From Amycolatopsis circi (GTDB taxonomy: Bacteria > Actinomycetota > Actinomycetes > Mycobacteriales > Pseudonocardiaceae): DNA of 64,000 bases. Below are positions 34,373-43,090 of this stretch, in pieces. The stretch's first letter is position 1, and the number at the start of each line of letters is the position of its first letter. Under the pieces are notes generated by a model. It saw nothing but the letters and a program-made list of their open reading frames with translations. It was not told where the DNA came from and did not search any database. Both the position numbers and the translations under genes were made by a program. The stretch is from NCBI RefSeq assembly GCF_003385235.1, contig NZ_PQIA01000008.1, positions 1 to 64,000 on the forward strand, written 5' to 3'.

Positions 34373-35338
34373 ATGGTGCGGTCAGTTCCGCCGCTGGAAG
34401 ACCGGATGACACCCGGCGACCTGATCGCCGAACTGGCGGAACGCGCACCGGAGATCGGCGGCAACACCGGGCTGTGGCCGGGCTTGACGATCTACCGCTT
34501 CCACGAGCCGACCGAGCCGAGCTGGGAAGAGGTCCAGTCGCTGTCGCTGTGCGTGGTCAGCCAGGGTCGCAAGTGCGTGACGGTGGACGGGCAGCCCTAC
34601 CGGTACGACCCGTTCAACTACCTGGTCCTGAACAGTCACCTGCACTTCCAGGCCGAGATCCTCGAGGCCACCGTCACGAAGCCCTTCCTCTCCTTCGTGC
34701 TGCAGATCGACCCCGCGGTGGTCCGGCGGGTGTCGGTGGAAATGCTGGAACAGCGGCGCGCGGAAATGCTGGCCGACAGCCCTCCGGATCCGTCGAATGC
34801 CTTCGTCTCGGCCCTGGACTCCGGGCTGATGAGTTCGGTCATCCGGTTCCTGCGGGCGCTGTCCACCGGACCGGACCGGCGGATCCTCGCACCCGCGTAC
34901 CTGCAGGAGATGGTCTACCGCGTGCTTCAGGCCGAGCAGTACGAGCGGCTGCTGGAAATCGCCGCGGCGCAGCAGAACCACGATCCGGTCGCGCGGGTCG
35001 TCACGTTCATCCAGGACAACCTGGCCGAGCCGCTGACCGTCACCGACATGGCGGAGCAGGTGGCGATGAGCCCGTCGGCGCTGACCGCACTGTTCCGGCA
35101 GTCGACCGGGAAGTCGCCGTACCAGTTCGTCAAGGAGATGCGGCTGACCAAGGCGCGGGACCTGCTGGTGCGGGGAAACGGCACCGTCGTGTCGGTATCC
35201 CGGGCGGTCGGCTACCCGAGCGCGTCGCACTTCATCAACGAGTTCCGCCGCCGCTTCGGGTTGCCGCCGCGGGCGTACTGCGACCTGAGCACGCTCCGTT
35301 CACAGCTGGGCGCGCAGCACACCGCGAACCCCACCTGA
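34373..35338 (+). CDS. AraC-family transcriptional regulator, paralog of the one at 24496
   Basis: 321 aa. The ATG at about 34373 is preferred over an upstream GTG because GGAGG lies six bases before it. The AraC_N part (TIYRFHEPTEPSWEEVQSLS, VVSQGRKCVTVDGQPYRYDP) and the HTH part (EPLTVTDMAEQVAMSPSALT, TGKSPYQFVKEMRLTKARDL, GYPSASHFINEFRRRFGLPP) are nearly collinear with the 24496 protein. Two related regulators bracketing the catabolic operon suggest layered control or a duplication that built the island. Confidence 0.9.
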   Translation: MVRSVPPLEDRMTPGDLIAELAERAPEIGGNTGLWPGLTIYRFHEPTEPSWEEVQSLSLCVVSQGRKCVTVDGQPYRYDPFNYLVLNSHLHFQAEILEATVTKPFLSFVLQIDPAVVRRVSVEMLEQRRAEMLADSPPDPSNAFVSALDSGLMSSVIRFLRALSTGPDRRILAPAYLQEMVYRVLQAEQYERLLEIAAAQQNHDPVARVVTFIQDNLAEPLTVTDMAEQVAMSPSALTALFRQSTGKSPYQFVKEMRLTKARDLLVRGNGTVVSVSRAVGYPSASHFINEFRRRFGLPPRAYCDLSTLRSQLGAQHTANPT

Positions 35339-35513
35339 GCTGGTTCAGGTGTCAAACGCCGAGGCGCCCGCGTGCCAGTACCGGCAGCGCGGCCAGGCGG
35401 ACCACGGTCCGCCGACAGGCCCTGCTTGAAACACTCCGCTCAGCTGCCGCGACCACGGGCCCGGGGTGAACCTCATGCACGGAGCCAAGCTTCGGCTCTA
35501 GGAGCCGCGTCCG

Positions 35514-36662
35514 CTAGGGAGTCAGCTTGAGGCGCCGGTTGAGCACTTCCCGCGGGTCGTAGCGAGCCGCAGCTTCAGCGAGCGGCTGGTGCGCTTCGCC
35601 GAGATGGTTCCGCCAGTCGTCCTCCGTGAAGGGTATTGCACCCACTGGATAACTGGTGCCGCTGAGGTTCACGGCGATGTCGTACCAGCGGCGGTTGCTC
35701 TCCACCATCTGCTCGGCGATCGCTTCGGTCGATGCGAAGCGGAGTGCTGCGACGAGGAAGACCGTCGGTGCGTCTGGCACGCGGAAGAGGGGCGTGGTGA
35801 ACACGTCGGAGGGGACGGGGTAGGTCAGGATCAGCCCCGAAGCTCCGAGGTCGGCGTGAGTGAGGCCGTGCATGATCTTGTCGACGAAGGCGTCGGTGGT
35901 GCGGTCAGGAAGAAACAGGTTGGGCCACGGGTGGGGTGCGCGCCATTCGCCGGTGGTTTCGAGGTAGGTGACGGTTTCGTCGAGCCGGGTGGCGAACTCC
36001 CAGTAGCTGAGGTCTTCGATCTTGTCCCGAGTCGCGTCGAAACCAATGCCGTCGAGCAAGGCGACTTCGTCGGGTTCCGCCGGAGGGGTGTAGAAGGTAG
36101 CGAAGTCGAGCATGTGGACCCAGCCTGTGTCGCTGGGGAGGATCTGTCCCTGGAGGAAGTCGAACCGGCGCTCGCGGAGGAGTTTCCGTTGCTGGGCGCG
36201 CAGTTCGGCCGCAGTCGGATAGTAGACCTTGATTCTTCGTGCCCGCGCTGGTGCGGCGACGAGGGGGATGGTGGCGCGCACGATGATCCCGCAGCGGCCG
36301 AACCCGGCGAGCACTGCGTTGAAGAGGTCGGGGGATTCGGTCGGTGAACAGGTTCGGAGTACACCGTCGCCGGTGACGACATCGAGGGACAGCACGTTGT
36401 CGGTTTGGACTCCGTAGCGGTGAGTCGTGCCGCCGATGCCGCCGACGGACAACGTTCCGCCGACGGAAGTGCCGAGGTAGTCAGTGAGGACGCGGGGAGC
36501 CAACCCGCGCCCGAGTGTGGCAGTCAGAAGTGCGGCCCAGGTCGTGCCGGCGTCAACGACTACGTGGTCGGTACTGATGTTGTGCACGGTCTTGAGGCCG
36601 CTGAGGTCGAGCACGATGCCGGAGGGTGCCTGGGCTTGCCCCATGCTGGTGTGACCTTCCCC
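35514..36662 (-). pseudogene. FAD-linked oxidase (VAO/PCMH type), 5'-truncated
   Basis: Homology to FAD-linked oxidases starts abruptly at GEGHTSMGQAQAPSGIVLD (36662) and continues through DAGTTWAALLTATLGRGLAP, TDYLGTSVGGTLSVGGIGGT, YGVQTDNVLSLDVVTGDG and the C-terminal substrate domain ending YDPREVLNRRLKLTP. The usual first 60-80 residues, including the first FAD-binding strands, are absent; upstream sequence belongs to another gene. An internal ATG at 36644 could still start translation, but the FAD site would be incomplete. The break coincides with the truncated start of the TadC-like gene on the other strand. Confidence 0.65.
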
Positions 36663-36663
36663 C

Positions 36664-37308
36664 GTGGGGTCACCGAAAGGCCGTGCTCTGCAGCGAATCG
36701 TGTTCGCGGCGATCGGAGCGCCCTGGGTTCCGCTGCTCGCCGTCGTCCTTGCGTTCGGCGACGTGGCTCCTCCCGTCATCCTCACCGGCGCGTTGTCGCT
36801 GGCGACAGCTGTGGTCGGCTGGATGCTGCCGGCCGCGAGCCTCAAGTCGAAGGTCGCCTGCGCACGGACAGAGCTGCGCGGGGCGCTGGCGTGCTACTGC
36901 CGTCTCGTCGCGCTGGGCCGGGTCGGCGACCGAGGCCCGGTCGAGGCACTCCGCTACCCCGCAAGCTTGGGCGCCGGCTGGACGTTCCGCCGCATCCGCG
37001 AAGCGATGGACGAGGCCGCCCTGCTCGGCGACATGCCCTGGGACGGCCTGCAACGACTCGGAATCGCGACGGGAGTCCGCGAACTGAGCGACCTCACCCA
37101 CGTCGTCGCCAGCGCCGGTCACGACGGCGCGAGCATCGTCACCTCGTTGCGCGCCAAGGCCGACTCCATCGAGCAGCAACTGGCGGCCGACCGCAAGACA
37201 GGCGCGGCAATGCGGTCGGACCGGATGGATCTCCCGCTTGCTCTGCTCGGACTCGCGTTCGTCGTCTTCCTCGCCTTCCCCGGCGTCGCCACCATGCTCA
37301 CCACCTAA
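36664..37308 (+). CDS. TadC/GspF-like type II secretion F-domain protein, probably 5'-truncated
   Basis: 214 aa. Two membrane segments (about 10-55) precede a helical T2SF domain: RTELRGALACYCRLVALGRV, AGWTFRRIREAMDEAALLGD, HVVASAGHDGASIVTSLRAK, then a C-terminal helix LALLGLAFVVFLAFPGVATM. TadC-type proteins are inner-membrane platforms of Flp/Tad pili and are usually longer at the N-terminus. The frame begins right at the junction with the truncated oxidase, and the tadA and tadB partners expected upstream are missing. First gene of the remaining Tad-like set. Confidence 0.65.
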   Translation: MGSPKGRALQRIVFAAIGAPWVPLLAVVLAFGDVAPPVILTGALSLATAVVGWMLPAASLKSKVACARTELRGALACYCRLVALGRVGDRGPVEALRYPASLGAGWTFRRIREAMDEAALLGDMPWDGLQRLGIATGVRELSDLTHVVASAGHDGASIVTSLRAKADSIEQQLAADRKTGAAMRSDRMDLPLALLGLAFVVFLAFPGVATMLTT

Positions 37309-37322
37309 GGAAGGAAACCGTC

Positions 37323-37529
37323 ATGACCCGCTTCGTCCTGACCTGCTGGCTGTACGCGCACGAACTGCTTTCAGCTCGGCTGCAGGAGTTTCGCCGCGAC
37401 AGCGAACGCGGCGACGAGAACATCACCAAAGCGCTGTACGCCGCGCTGGCGGTCGGCATCGCCACGCTCATCGCCGGTGCGATCACCGCGTACGTCAACG
37501 GCAAGATCCCGCTGATTGGCGGGCATTGA
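37323..37529 (+). CDS. Small Flp-pilin-like membrane protein
   Basis: 68 aa after GGAAGGAAA. An amphipathic N-terminus is followed by RRDSERGDENITKALYAALA and the hydrophobic helix VGIATLIAGAITAYV. The size, single helix and place directly after the TadC-like gene fit a pilin-like subunit. A prepilin peptidase site is not obvious, so this is inferred mainly from context. Confidence 0.55.
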   Translation: MTRFVLTCWLYAHELLSARLQEFRRDSERGDENITKALYAALAVGIATLIAGAITAYVNGKIPLIGGH

Positions 37530-37530
37530 C

Positions 37531-37917
37531 ATGTGCTCCGAACGCCTGCGCACGGGGGAGCGGGGCGACGACACGATCACCGCGGTCCTGATCATCAGCA
37601 TCCTGATGGTCGCCGCGCTGACGGTGTTCCAGCTCGTCGCAGTCTTCCTCGGCCGGGCCATCGCACTCGAAGCCGCCCGCGACGGTGCCGACCGAGCCCG
37701 CATCCCGCCCGCCGACGTGACCGGGGCCGCCCAGCAAGCCGCCGGATACGCCCGCAACGCCACCGGTACCTGGCTGTCCAATGTGGACGCAAACGGACGC
37801 TCGGACGGCAACGTCGTCCGGGTAACGGTCAACGCTGAGGTCGCGTCCTTCGTGCCGTTCCTGACCGTGCGGATCAGCCAGACCGCCGCCGCGCCGATCG
37901 AGCGGATTCAGCCATGA
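37531..37917 (+). CDS. TadE-like pilus assembly protein
   Basis: 128 aa from ATG 37531. ERGDDTITAVLIISILMVAA, then LTVFQLVAVFLGRAIALEAA, is the charged-then-hydrophobic TadE opening, followed by an extracytoplasmic stretch ARDGADRARIPPADVTGAAQ. Its stop overlaps the ATG of the next TadE-like gene. Probable minor pilin-type component. Confidence 0.65.
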   Translation: MCSERLRTGERGDDTITAVLIISILMVAALTVFQLVAVFLGRAIALEAARDGADRARIPPADVTGAAQQAAGYARNATGTWLSNVDANGRSDGNVVRVTVNAEVASFVPFLTVRISQTAAAPIERIQP

Positions 37918-38351
37918 CGACCCGCCTCGCCGACCTGCGCGCCGAACGCGGCGACATGAACATCGAAGCCGTCATCGGCGTCTCCGCCCTGATCGCGCTC
38001 CTGGGTCTCGGTTTGCTGGGCATGCGCGTCGGAACCGCCCAGTCCGCCGTGGACGCGGCCGCACGGGCGGCCGCCCGGCAAGCGTCGCTGGCGCATGACG
38101 GCCGGGCAGCCGCGTCCGCTGCTGAGAAACGGGCCCGCGCCACGATCGAGGAGCAGGCCCTCACCTGCATCCGGCTGACCGTCGACGTCGATGCTAGCGA
38201 GTTCGCCCGCCCTGCAGGCACCGATGGCACTGTCGCCGCGCACGTCCGCTGCGATGTCCCGCTCGCCGACCTCCTCCCCGGACTGGCCGGGACCAGGCCG
38301 GTCGAGGCCACCTTCCGTTCTCCGATCGACCGCTACGGAGCCCGCCGATGA
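37914..38351 (+). CDS. TadE-like pilus assembly protein
   Basis: 145 aa. LRAERGDMNIEAVIGVSALI and ALLGLGLLGMRVGTAQSAVD give the TadE transmembrane signature, and AARAAARQASLAHDGRAAAS continues the conserved helix. The C-terminal domain contains two Cys (C161-type positions in ALTCIRLTVD and HVRCDVPLAD) that could pair outside the cell. Overlaps both neighbours by four bases. Confidence 0.65.
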   Translation: MTTRLADLRAERGDMNIEAVIGVSALIALLGLGLLGMRVGTAQSAVDAAARAAARQASLAHDGRAAASAAEKRARATIEEQALTCIRLTVDVDASEFARPAGTDGTVAAHVRCDVPLADLLPGLAGTRPVEATFRSPIDRYGARR

Positions 38352-38752
38352 ACCTGTTCCGCGACGAACGCGGCTCCATTTCCGTGCTGATCCTCGGTCT
38401 CAGCCTCGCCCTGATCATCGCCGTCGGCCTCGCCGTCGACGGCTCCCGCAAAGCACTCGCCGCATCACGGGCCACCGCGGTCGCCGAAGAAGCTGCCCGC
38501 GCCGGCGGCCAAGCCCTCGACCCGCACGCGCTAGCTGACGGGCGAACAGCTCACGTAGATCCCGGTCAAGCTGCGGTGGAAGCCAAACGCTACCTCGCAG
38601 CAGCCGGCATCTCCGGGACCGTGCAGGTCCAGGACAACCGCATCGCGGTGGACACAACCGAAACCCTCCGCACCGTTTTCCTCGGCGTCATCGGGATTCC
38701 CGCGTTGACCGTCCACGGCCACGGCGCGGCAGACCTGATTTCCGCCGGCTGA
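38348..38752 (+). CDS. TadG-like (TadE/F family) membrane protein
   Basis: 134 aa. FRDERGSISVLILGLSLALI, then IAVGLAVDGSRKALAASRAT, is the TadG-like RGS-x-x-V helix with the VDG that normally leads into a von Willebrand-like part. Here only a short extracytoplasmic domain follows. It is the third in the TadE/G series and overlaps the gene before it. Confidence 0.65.
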   Translation: MNLFRDERGSISVLILGLSLALIIAVGLAVDGSRKALAASRATAVAEEAARAGGQALDPHALADGRTAHVDPGQAAVEAKRYLAAAGISGTVQVQDNRIAVDTTETLRTVFLGVIGIPALTVHGHGAADLISAG

Positions 38753-38769
38753 GCACGAAGGAGCCGATC

Positions 38770-41334
38770 ATGCGTCCCGTCACCAGCATCGTCCGGTTCC
38801 TGGGCGGACTACTCGCCCTGACCGCGATCCTCGCCGGGCTGCCGACCGCCTTCTGGACCTTCCGCGACGTCCTGCTCCCGAACCACGTGCACACCGTCGC
38901 CGACGTGCTGGCCGCACTCGTCACACGCGACAGCGGGCAGATCTTCCTGACCCTGCTTGCATTCGCGGGCGTCGTCGCTTGGCTGCAACTCGCCGCCGCA
39001 GTACTCGTCGAAGCGACCGGCCGCCTCCGCAGACTCCCGGTGCGTCAGGTCTTCGGGCTCGGCTGGGCGAGGAAGCTCGTCGCCGGAGTACTGCTGCTGA
39101 TGATCGGGACCGCCACCGTCGCCACCGCGGCGGAACCGCCCGTCGCTCCCGCGTCGCAGTCGCGCACGACTGCCTACCTCGTGCGACCCGGGGACAGTCT
39201 GATGCGCATCGCCGCCGAACAACTCGGCGACGAACGCCGCTACACCGAGATCTACGACCTCAACCACGCCCGCCGCCAGCCCGACGGGGAAACCCTCCGC
39301 GACGTCGCACTGATCAAACCGGGATGGCACCTCGACCTGCCCGCGAAGACGCCAAGCAACGGATACCGTGTGCAGCGAGGCGAAACCCTGACGTCGATCG
39401 CCCGTGACCGGCTCGGCAACGCGGGCCGCTACCAAGAAATCCTGCGGCTCAACAAGAACCTGCACAACCCGGACGTGATCCGCGCTGGCGACACCCTGCA
39501 GCTGCCGACCGCCTTGCCCACCGTCCCCGCACCGCGACCACCTCAACCGCAGCCCTCGACACCGTCTCCGCCGGTGACCAGCCCGATCCCTGCGCCGGCC
39601 GCGAAGCAGGAGACCAGCGCACAACCGGCACCGTTGCCCGGCCCGGCAGTCAACACGCCGCTCGTCATCGCGGGAGCCGTCGGACTGGCGGCGGCCGCTG
39701 TCCTGAGCGCGGTCGGCATCCGCCGCCTCCGAGCAGCCCGCCGGCACGACCCGGGCGGAGCGAAGGCCGGACTGGTTGAGGACCCGCTCGACAATCTGGA
39801 CCGTGCCTTGCGCCAGTTCGCTCGTCACGCCGAGCGCGAGGGGAGCAAGCTGCCGGGAATCCGGATGGTCCGCCTCGGCAGCAAGGAAACAACCGTTCTT
39901 CTGGACGAGCCCGCGGATCCGATCGCGCCGTTCACTGCCACCGCGACCAGCACAAAATGGGAATTGACCCACCCGGTCCCGCCGAGTCACGCGGACGGAG
40001 ATGCTCCATACCCGTTCTTGACCGGCCTCGGCCACGACCCGGACGGCAACCTGATCCTGCTGGGCCTCGACCACATCGGTGCACTTCTCCTCGACGGAGA
40101 GCCGGAGGACATCGCGGAGGTCGGCGCGGCTATAGCTCTTGAAATCGCCAGCTCGCCCTGGGCACACGACGTCACCGTCGACCTCGTCCGCGCCGGGCAC
40201 CTCCTCGACGGCACAGACGGCATCGAACGCCATCAGTCAGTCGAGGACCTCCTCGAGCATCTGGCCGACTCCATCGAGCGACGTCCGCACGTCGTGATCG
40301 TGCCGAGCCCCCTTGCGCAGGACGACGTCGACCGTCTCGCCACCAGCGACGCCGCGGCCGACATCGTCGCCGTCGTCGCAGGCACCGGTTCGGGCACGCA
40401 CGTCCCTGGCGCATGGGAACTCGACCTCCGCCAGCACCCGACCCCGGTGGAACAACTCGACGTCCGCGTCGCACTGCAGCGTCTCCCGCAGGACGAACCA
40501 CCGGATATTGCCGAGACCGCCGGTCGCGCTCCGGACGAGACTGTCGCCCGCCCATCGCGGGCGGAGCGAGACGAGCCCGAGACGTCTGCCGAGACCGGCC
40601 CCGAACCGGCGGTGCCGGAGCTGCGGCTTCTCGGCCGGGTCTCGCTGCGCGGCGTCGACTACAGCCGGGTCGAAGGCAAGAAGGTCAACCGCCTCACCGA
40701 ACTGGCCGCGTTCCTGGCTCTCAATCCGGGAGTCCACGCCGACGAGATCTCGCAGCAGTTGGGCACCGCGACCCAGCCGTGGTCGGCCGCCACCAGGCAG
40801 GGCTACATCTCCCGCCTGCGCACCTGGCTCGGCCACGATCCCGACGGCGCGCTGTATCTGCCGAACGTGGATGCCAAGAATGGCGGCTACCGCCTCGCCG
40901 ACACTGTGCTCTGCGACTGGTTCCGATTCCAGCACCTCGTCAAGACCGCAACCGGCGAGAATCGGCTCAACCGACTGCAGCAAGCGCTCGACCTGGTCGA
41001 CGGCCTGCCGTTGAGCAACGTTCCGCGAGGCCGCTACGAATGGAGTTCCTGGCACCAACGCGACATGATCGACCAGATCGTCGAGGTTGCCCATACACTC
41101 GTGACCGCATACCGAGCTGCCGGTGACCTCACGCTGGCGCGCCGAGCCGCCGCCCGCGGGCTCCGCGCCGAACCGGTGAGCGAACTCCTCAGCCGTGACT
41201 TGTTGCAGACCGAGCTTTCGGCAGGGAACCGTGTTGCAGCTGCTGCCGTCGCGGGTCGGCTCGAGGAAACCAGCGTCGTGCTGGGCGTCCCGCTGGAGGA
41301 CGACACCCGCGACCTGCTGAAACAAACCCGGTAG
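38770..41334 (+). CDS. LysM-BTAD transmembrane protein
   Basis: 854 aa. Membrane helices occur at about 8-28, 57-80 and 103-121. Two LysM peptidoglycan-binding repeats follow at 135-190 (YLVRPGDSLMRIAAEQLGDE) and 199-246 (YRVQRGETLTSIARDRLGNA), then a Pro-rich linker and another helix at about 295-318. The cytoplasmic-type C-terminal part ends with a winged-helix/BTAD module from about 630 (RLLGRVSLRGVDYSRVEGKK, ATRQGYISRLRTWLGHDPDG, DMIDQIVEVAHTLVTAYRAA). LysM-BTAD proteins are regular partners of actinobacterial Tad loci and may link wall sensing with regulation. Confidence 0.8.
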   Translation: MRPVTSIVRFLGGLLALTAILAGLPTAFWTFRDVLLPNHVHTVADVLAALVTRDSGQIFLTLLAFAGVVAWLQLAAAVLVEATGRLRRLPVRQVFGLGWARKLVAGVLLLMIGTATVATAAEPPVAPASQSRTTAYLVRPGDSLMRIAAEQLGDERRYTEIYDLNHARRQPDGETLRDVALIKPGWHLDLPAKTPSNGYRVQRGETLTSIARDRLGNAGRYQEILRLNKNLHNPDVIRAGDTLQLPTALPTVPAPRPPQPQPSTPSPPVTSPIPAPAAKQETSAQPAPLPGPAVNTPLVIAGAVGLAAAAVLSAVGIRRLRAARRHDPGGAKAGLVEDPLDNLDRALRQFARHAEREGSKLPGIRMVRLGSKETTVLLDEPADPIAPFTATATSTKWELTHPVPPSHADGDAPYPFLTGLGHDPDGNLILLGLDHIGALLLDGEPEDIAEVGAAIALEIASSPWAHDVTVDLVRAGHLLDGTDGIERHQSVEDLLEHLADSIERRPHVVIVPSPLAQDDVDRLATSDAAADIVAVVAGTGSGTHVPGAWELDLRQHPTPVEQLDVRVALQRLPQDEPPDIAETAGRAPDETVARPSRAERDEPETSAETGPEPAVPELRLLGRVSLRGVDYSRVEGKKVNRLTELAAFLALNPGVHADEISQQLGTATQPWSAATRQGYISRLRTWLGHDPDGALYLPNVDAKNGGYRLADTVLCDWFRFQHLVKTATGENRLNRLQQALDLVDGLPLSNVPRGRYEWSSWHQRDMIDQIVEVAHTLVTAYRAAGDLTLARRAAARGLRAEPVSELLSRDLLQTELSAGNRVAAAAVAGRLEETSVVLGVPLEDDTRDLLKQTR

Positions 41335-41340
41335 CGAGCG

Positions 41341-41381
41341 GGGCGCGGGCGAAACCATCGTTCGTGGACCCGCCCGCGCCC
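41341..41381. terminator. Perfect 11-bp hairpin between convergent genes
   Basis: GGGCGCGGGCG at 41341-41351 pairs with CGCCCGCGCCC at 41371-41381 around a 19-base loop, directly between the stops of the LysM-BTAD gene and the convergent DUF2637 gene. Likely a bidirectional terminator. Confidence 0.7.
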
Positions 41382-41399
41382 ATGGGGATCTCTCTGCTG

Positions 41400-42059
41400 T
41401 CAGGCGGCCAGGATTCTCGGCCGTTCCTGTTCGTTCTCCAGCCGGGCGAGCCGACCGGTGGCTTTCCACCCGCGCAGGACGCGTCGTCCGTAGTTGTGGG
41501 TGTTGGCGACACGGTCGAGTTCCGCGCCGGTCGGGATGCGTCCGTGCGCGTGCTCGCGGACGAAGTGCTGCCACATCCGCTGTTCGGCGGTCAGCGGGGC
41601 CGTCTCGGATTCGGTTTCCGGGATCCGCACCGCGGTCTCGGTGGACATCTCGGTTGTCTCGTCCGCTTGTGCGGAGCTGCGGTGCAGTGCGCGGTTGAAC
41701 AGTTCGACTGCAAGGAGGAGCGCGATGGGCGGGCTTGCGGCGACGATGACGCTGAGGACGGTGAGGTTCTCGGCTGCTCCGATGTTGGCGCAGAGCGAGA
41801 GCGAGATCCCGAATGCGAAAGAAGCCCACGCCGTGCGGCGGCCGGTGTCGGCGGTGCGTTTCCAGAGTTCGACTGTGGCGATGACGAGGAGTCCGTCGAC
41901 GATGAGCGGCCAGATCGCGGCGGTCGTCTGGTCAGCACCGAAGCGGAGCGCGAATGTGCGTCCGTGGCGGTAGGAGGCGTAGGCGGCGCCGAGTGCGACG
42001 AGCGCGGTGCACGCGCATTGCACGGCCAGGGAGGCGGACCATCGAGGAGTCCGGTTCAT
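41400..42059 (-). CDS. DUF2637 (SpdB-like) membrane protein
   Basis: 219 aa from ATG 42059, overlapping the integrase stop. Four helices in the first 120 residues (SLAVQCACTALVALGAAYAS, IWPLIVDGLLVIATVELWKR, TAWASFAFGISLSLCANIGA, LTVLSVIVAASPPIALLLAV) are the DUF2637 pattern. A cytoplasmic tail ends with an HTH-like piece (IPTGAELDRVANTHNYGRRV, LRGWKATGRL). These proteins accompany plasmid and AICE transfer genes. Confidence 0.75.
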   Translation of the reverse strand: MNRTPRWSASLAVQCACTALVALGAAYASYRHGRTFALRFGADQTTAAIWPLIVDGLLVIATVELWKRTADTGRRTAWASFAFGISLSLCANIGAAENLTVLSVIVAASPPIALLLAVELFNRALHRSSAQADETTEMSTETAVRIPETESETAPLTAEQRMWQHFVREHAHGRIPTGAELDRVANTHNYGRRVLRGWKATGRLARLENEQERPRILAA

Positions 42060-43090
42060 GACGTGCCTCCTGGAATATGCCGGTGGGCCAAGGGATGCGG
42101 TTCGCCGGTGAGGGCGGACAGGGCGGTGGCGACGTCGTGGATCGAGGCTTTGATGTAGGTGACGGTGGCGTTGTCGGCAGAGCCGAAGTGTCCGGCGTAG
42201 GCGTGGGCGATGCCGTAGCCGAAGCGGCGTTCGACCCAGGTGAGGGTGGTGTGGCGGAGCCAGTGGGTGGAGATGTTCTGGTTGCGCACGAACGGGAGGT
42301 GCTGCCCGGTCCGTTTCCAGAGATGGTCGTAGCGGCGTTTGGTGATCGGTTCGCCGTTGCGGTAGCGCAGCAGTTGCCCGTCGGGATGCGTCGAGCCGCG
42401 CTGCATGCCGTGGTCGAGAAGGAGCCCCATCAGGGTCGGAGACACTGGTTGGAAGCGGCTGGTGCCTTCTTTCTCGCGGAGGTAGACGAGACATTCGGCT
42501 GGGTCGACGTCTCGGGGCCGGAGACTGAGCGCGCCGCCGCGGCGGCAGGCGGTCTCGGTGTGGAGGCGGAGCAGGAGGGTGTCGAGATCCGGGTCGTCGC
42601 CGGTCTCGGCGGCGACGGTGTTGATCTCGGCGAGTTCCTCGGCGGTGAGGGCGCGTCGTGGCGAGGGCAGGCGGCGGGGTTTCGCGACTTTGAGCGCGGG
42701 GTTCTGGAGTTCGGTGATGAGTTCGTCGTCGACGGCGTGGCGGTAGAGGCAGCGCAAAGCGGCGATGAAGTTCTCCATCGCGTATCGGCCGCCGCGGGAG
42801 TTGCTCCGCACCAACGCCTTCGCCCGGGATTGCTCGGCTAGCGCTTTGATCTCCGATGGTGTGGGTTCGTCGATCCGCCGATCGCCCCACACCGCCTCGA
42901 CCTGCGTCCAATAGGAAGCGTAGGAGCGTGCGGTGGCAGGGGATACCGAGCGCGCGACGACCGGGATGTAGACGGAGAAGGTCGGCATCTCCGCCGACGG
43001 TGTCGGGTCGCCGAGGAGGTCGGCGGGGGTGAGGCCCATTTTCGAGAGCAGGAGCCGGGCAGCGTCGAGTTCGGCTTGGCTAGTGGTCAT
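42056..43090 (-). CDS. Tyrosine recombinase/integrase
   Basis: 344 aa. After a SAM-like core-binding domain (residues 35-125) the catalytic residues are in order: R183 or R184 (ACRRGGALSLRP), H276-x-x-R279 (HWLRHTTL), H301 (YAGHFGSADN) and nucleophile Y312 (TVTYIKASI). It looks complete. It is co-transcribed with the AbrB-type gene upstream and the DUF2637 gene downstream. No tRNA lies beside it, so the attachment site it uses is not evident; it may belong to a different element from the serine recombinase at 57449. Confidence 0.88.
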   Translation of the reverse strand: MTTSQAELDAARLLLSKMGLTPADLLGDPTPSAEMPTFSVYIPVVARSVSPATARSYASYWTQVEAVWGDRRIDEPTPSEIKALAEQSRAKALVRSNSRGGRYAMENFIAALRCLYRHAVDDELITELQNPALKVAKPRRLPSPRRALTAEELAEINTVAAETGDDPDLDTLLLRLHTETACRRGGALSLRPRDVDPAECLVYLREKEGTSRFQPVSPTLMGLLLDHGMQRGSTHPDGQLLRYRNGEPITKRRYDHLWKRTGQHLPFVRNQNISTHWLRHTTLTWVERRFGYGIAHAYAGHFGSADNATVTYIKASIHDVATALSALTGEPHPLAHRHIPGGTS

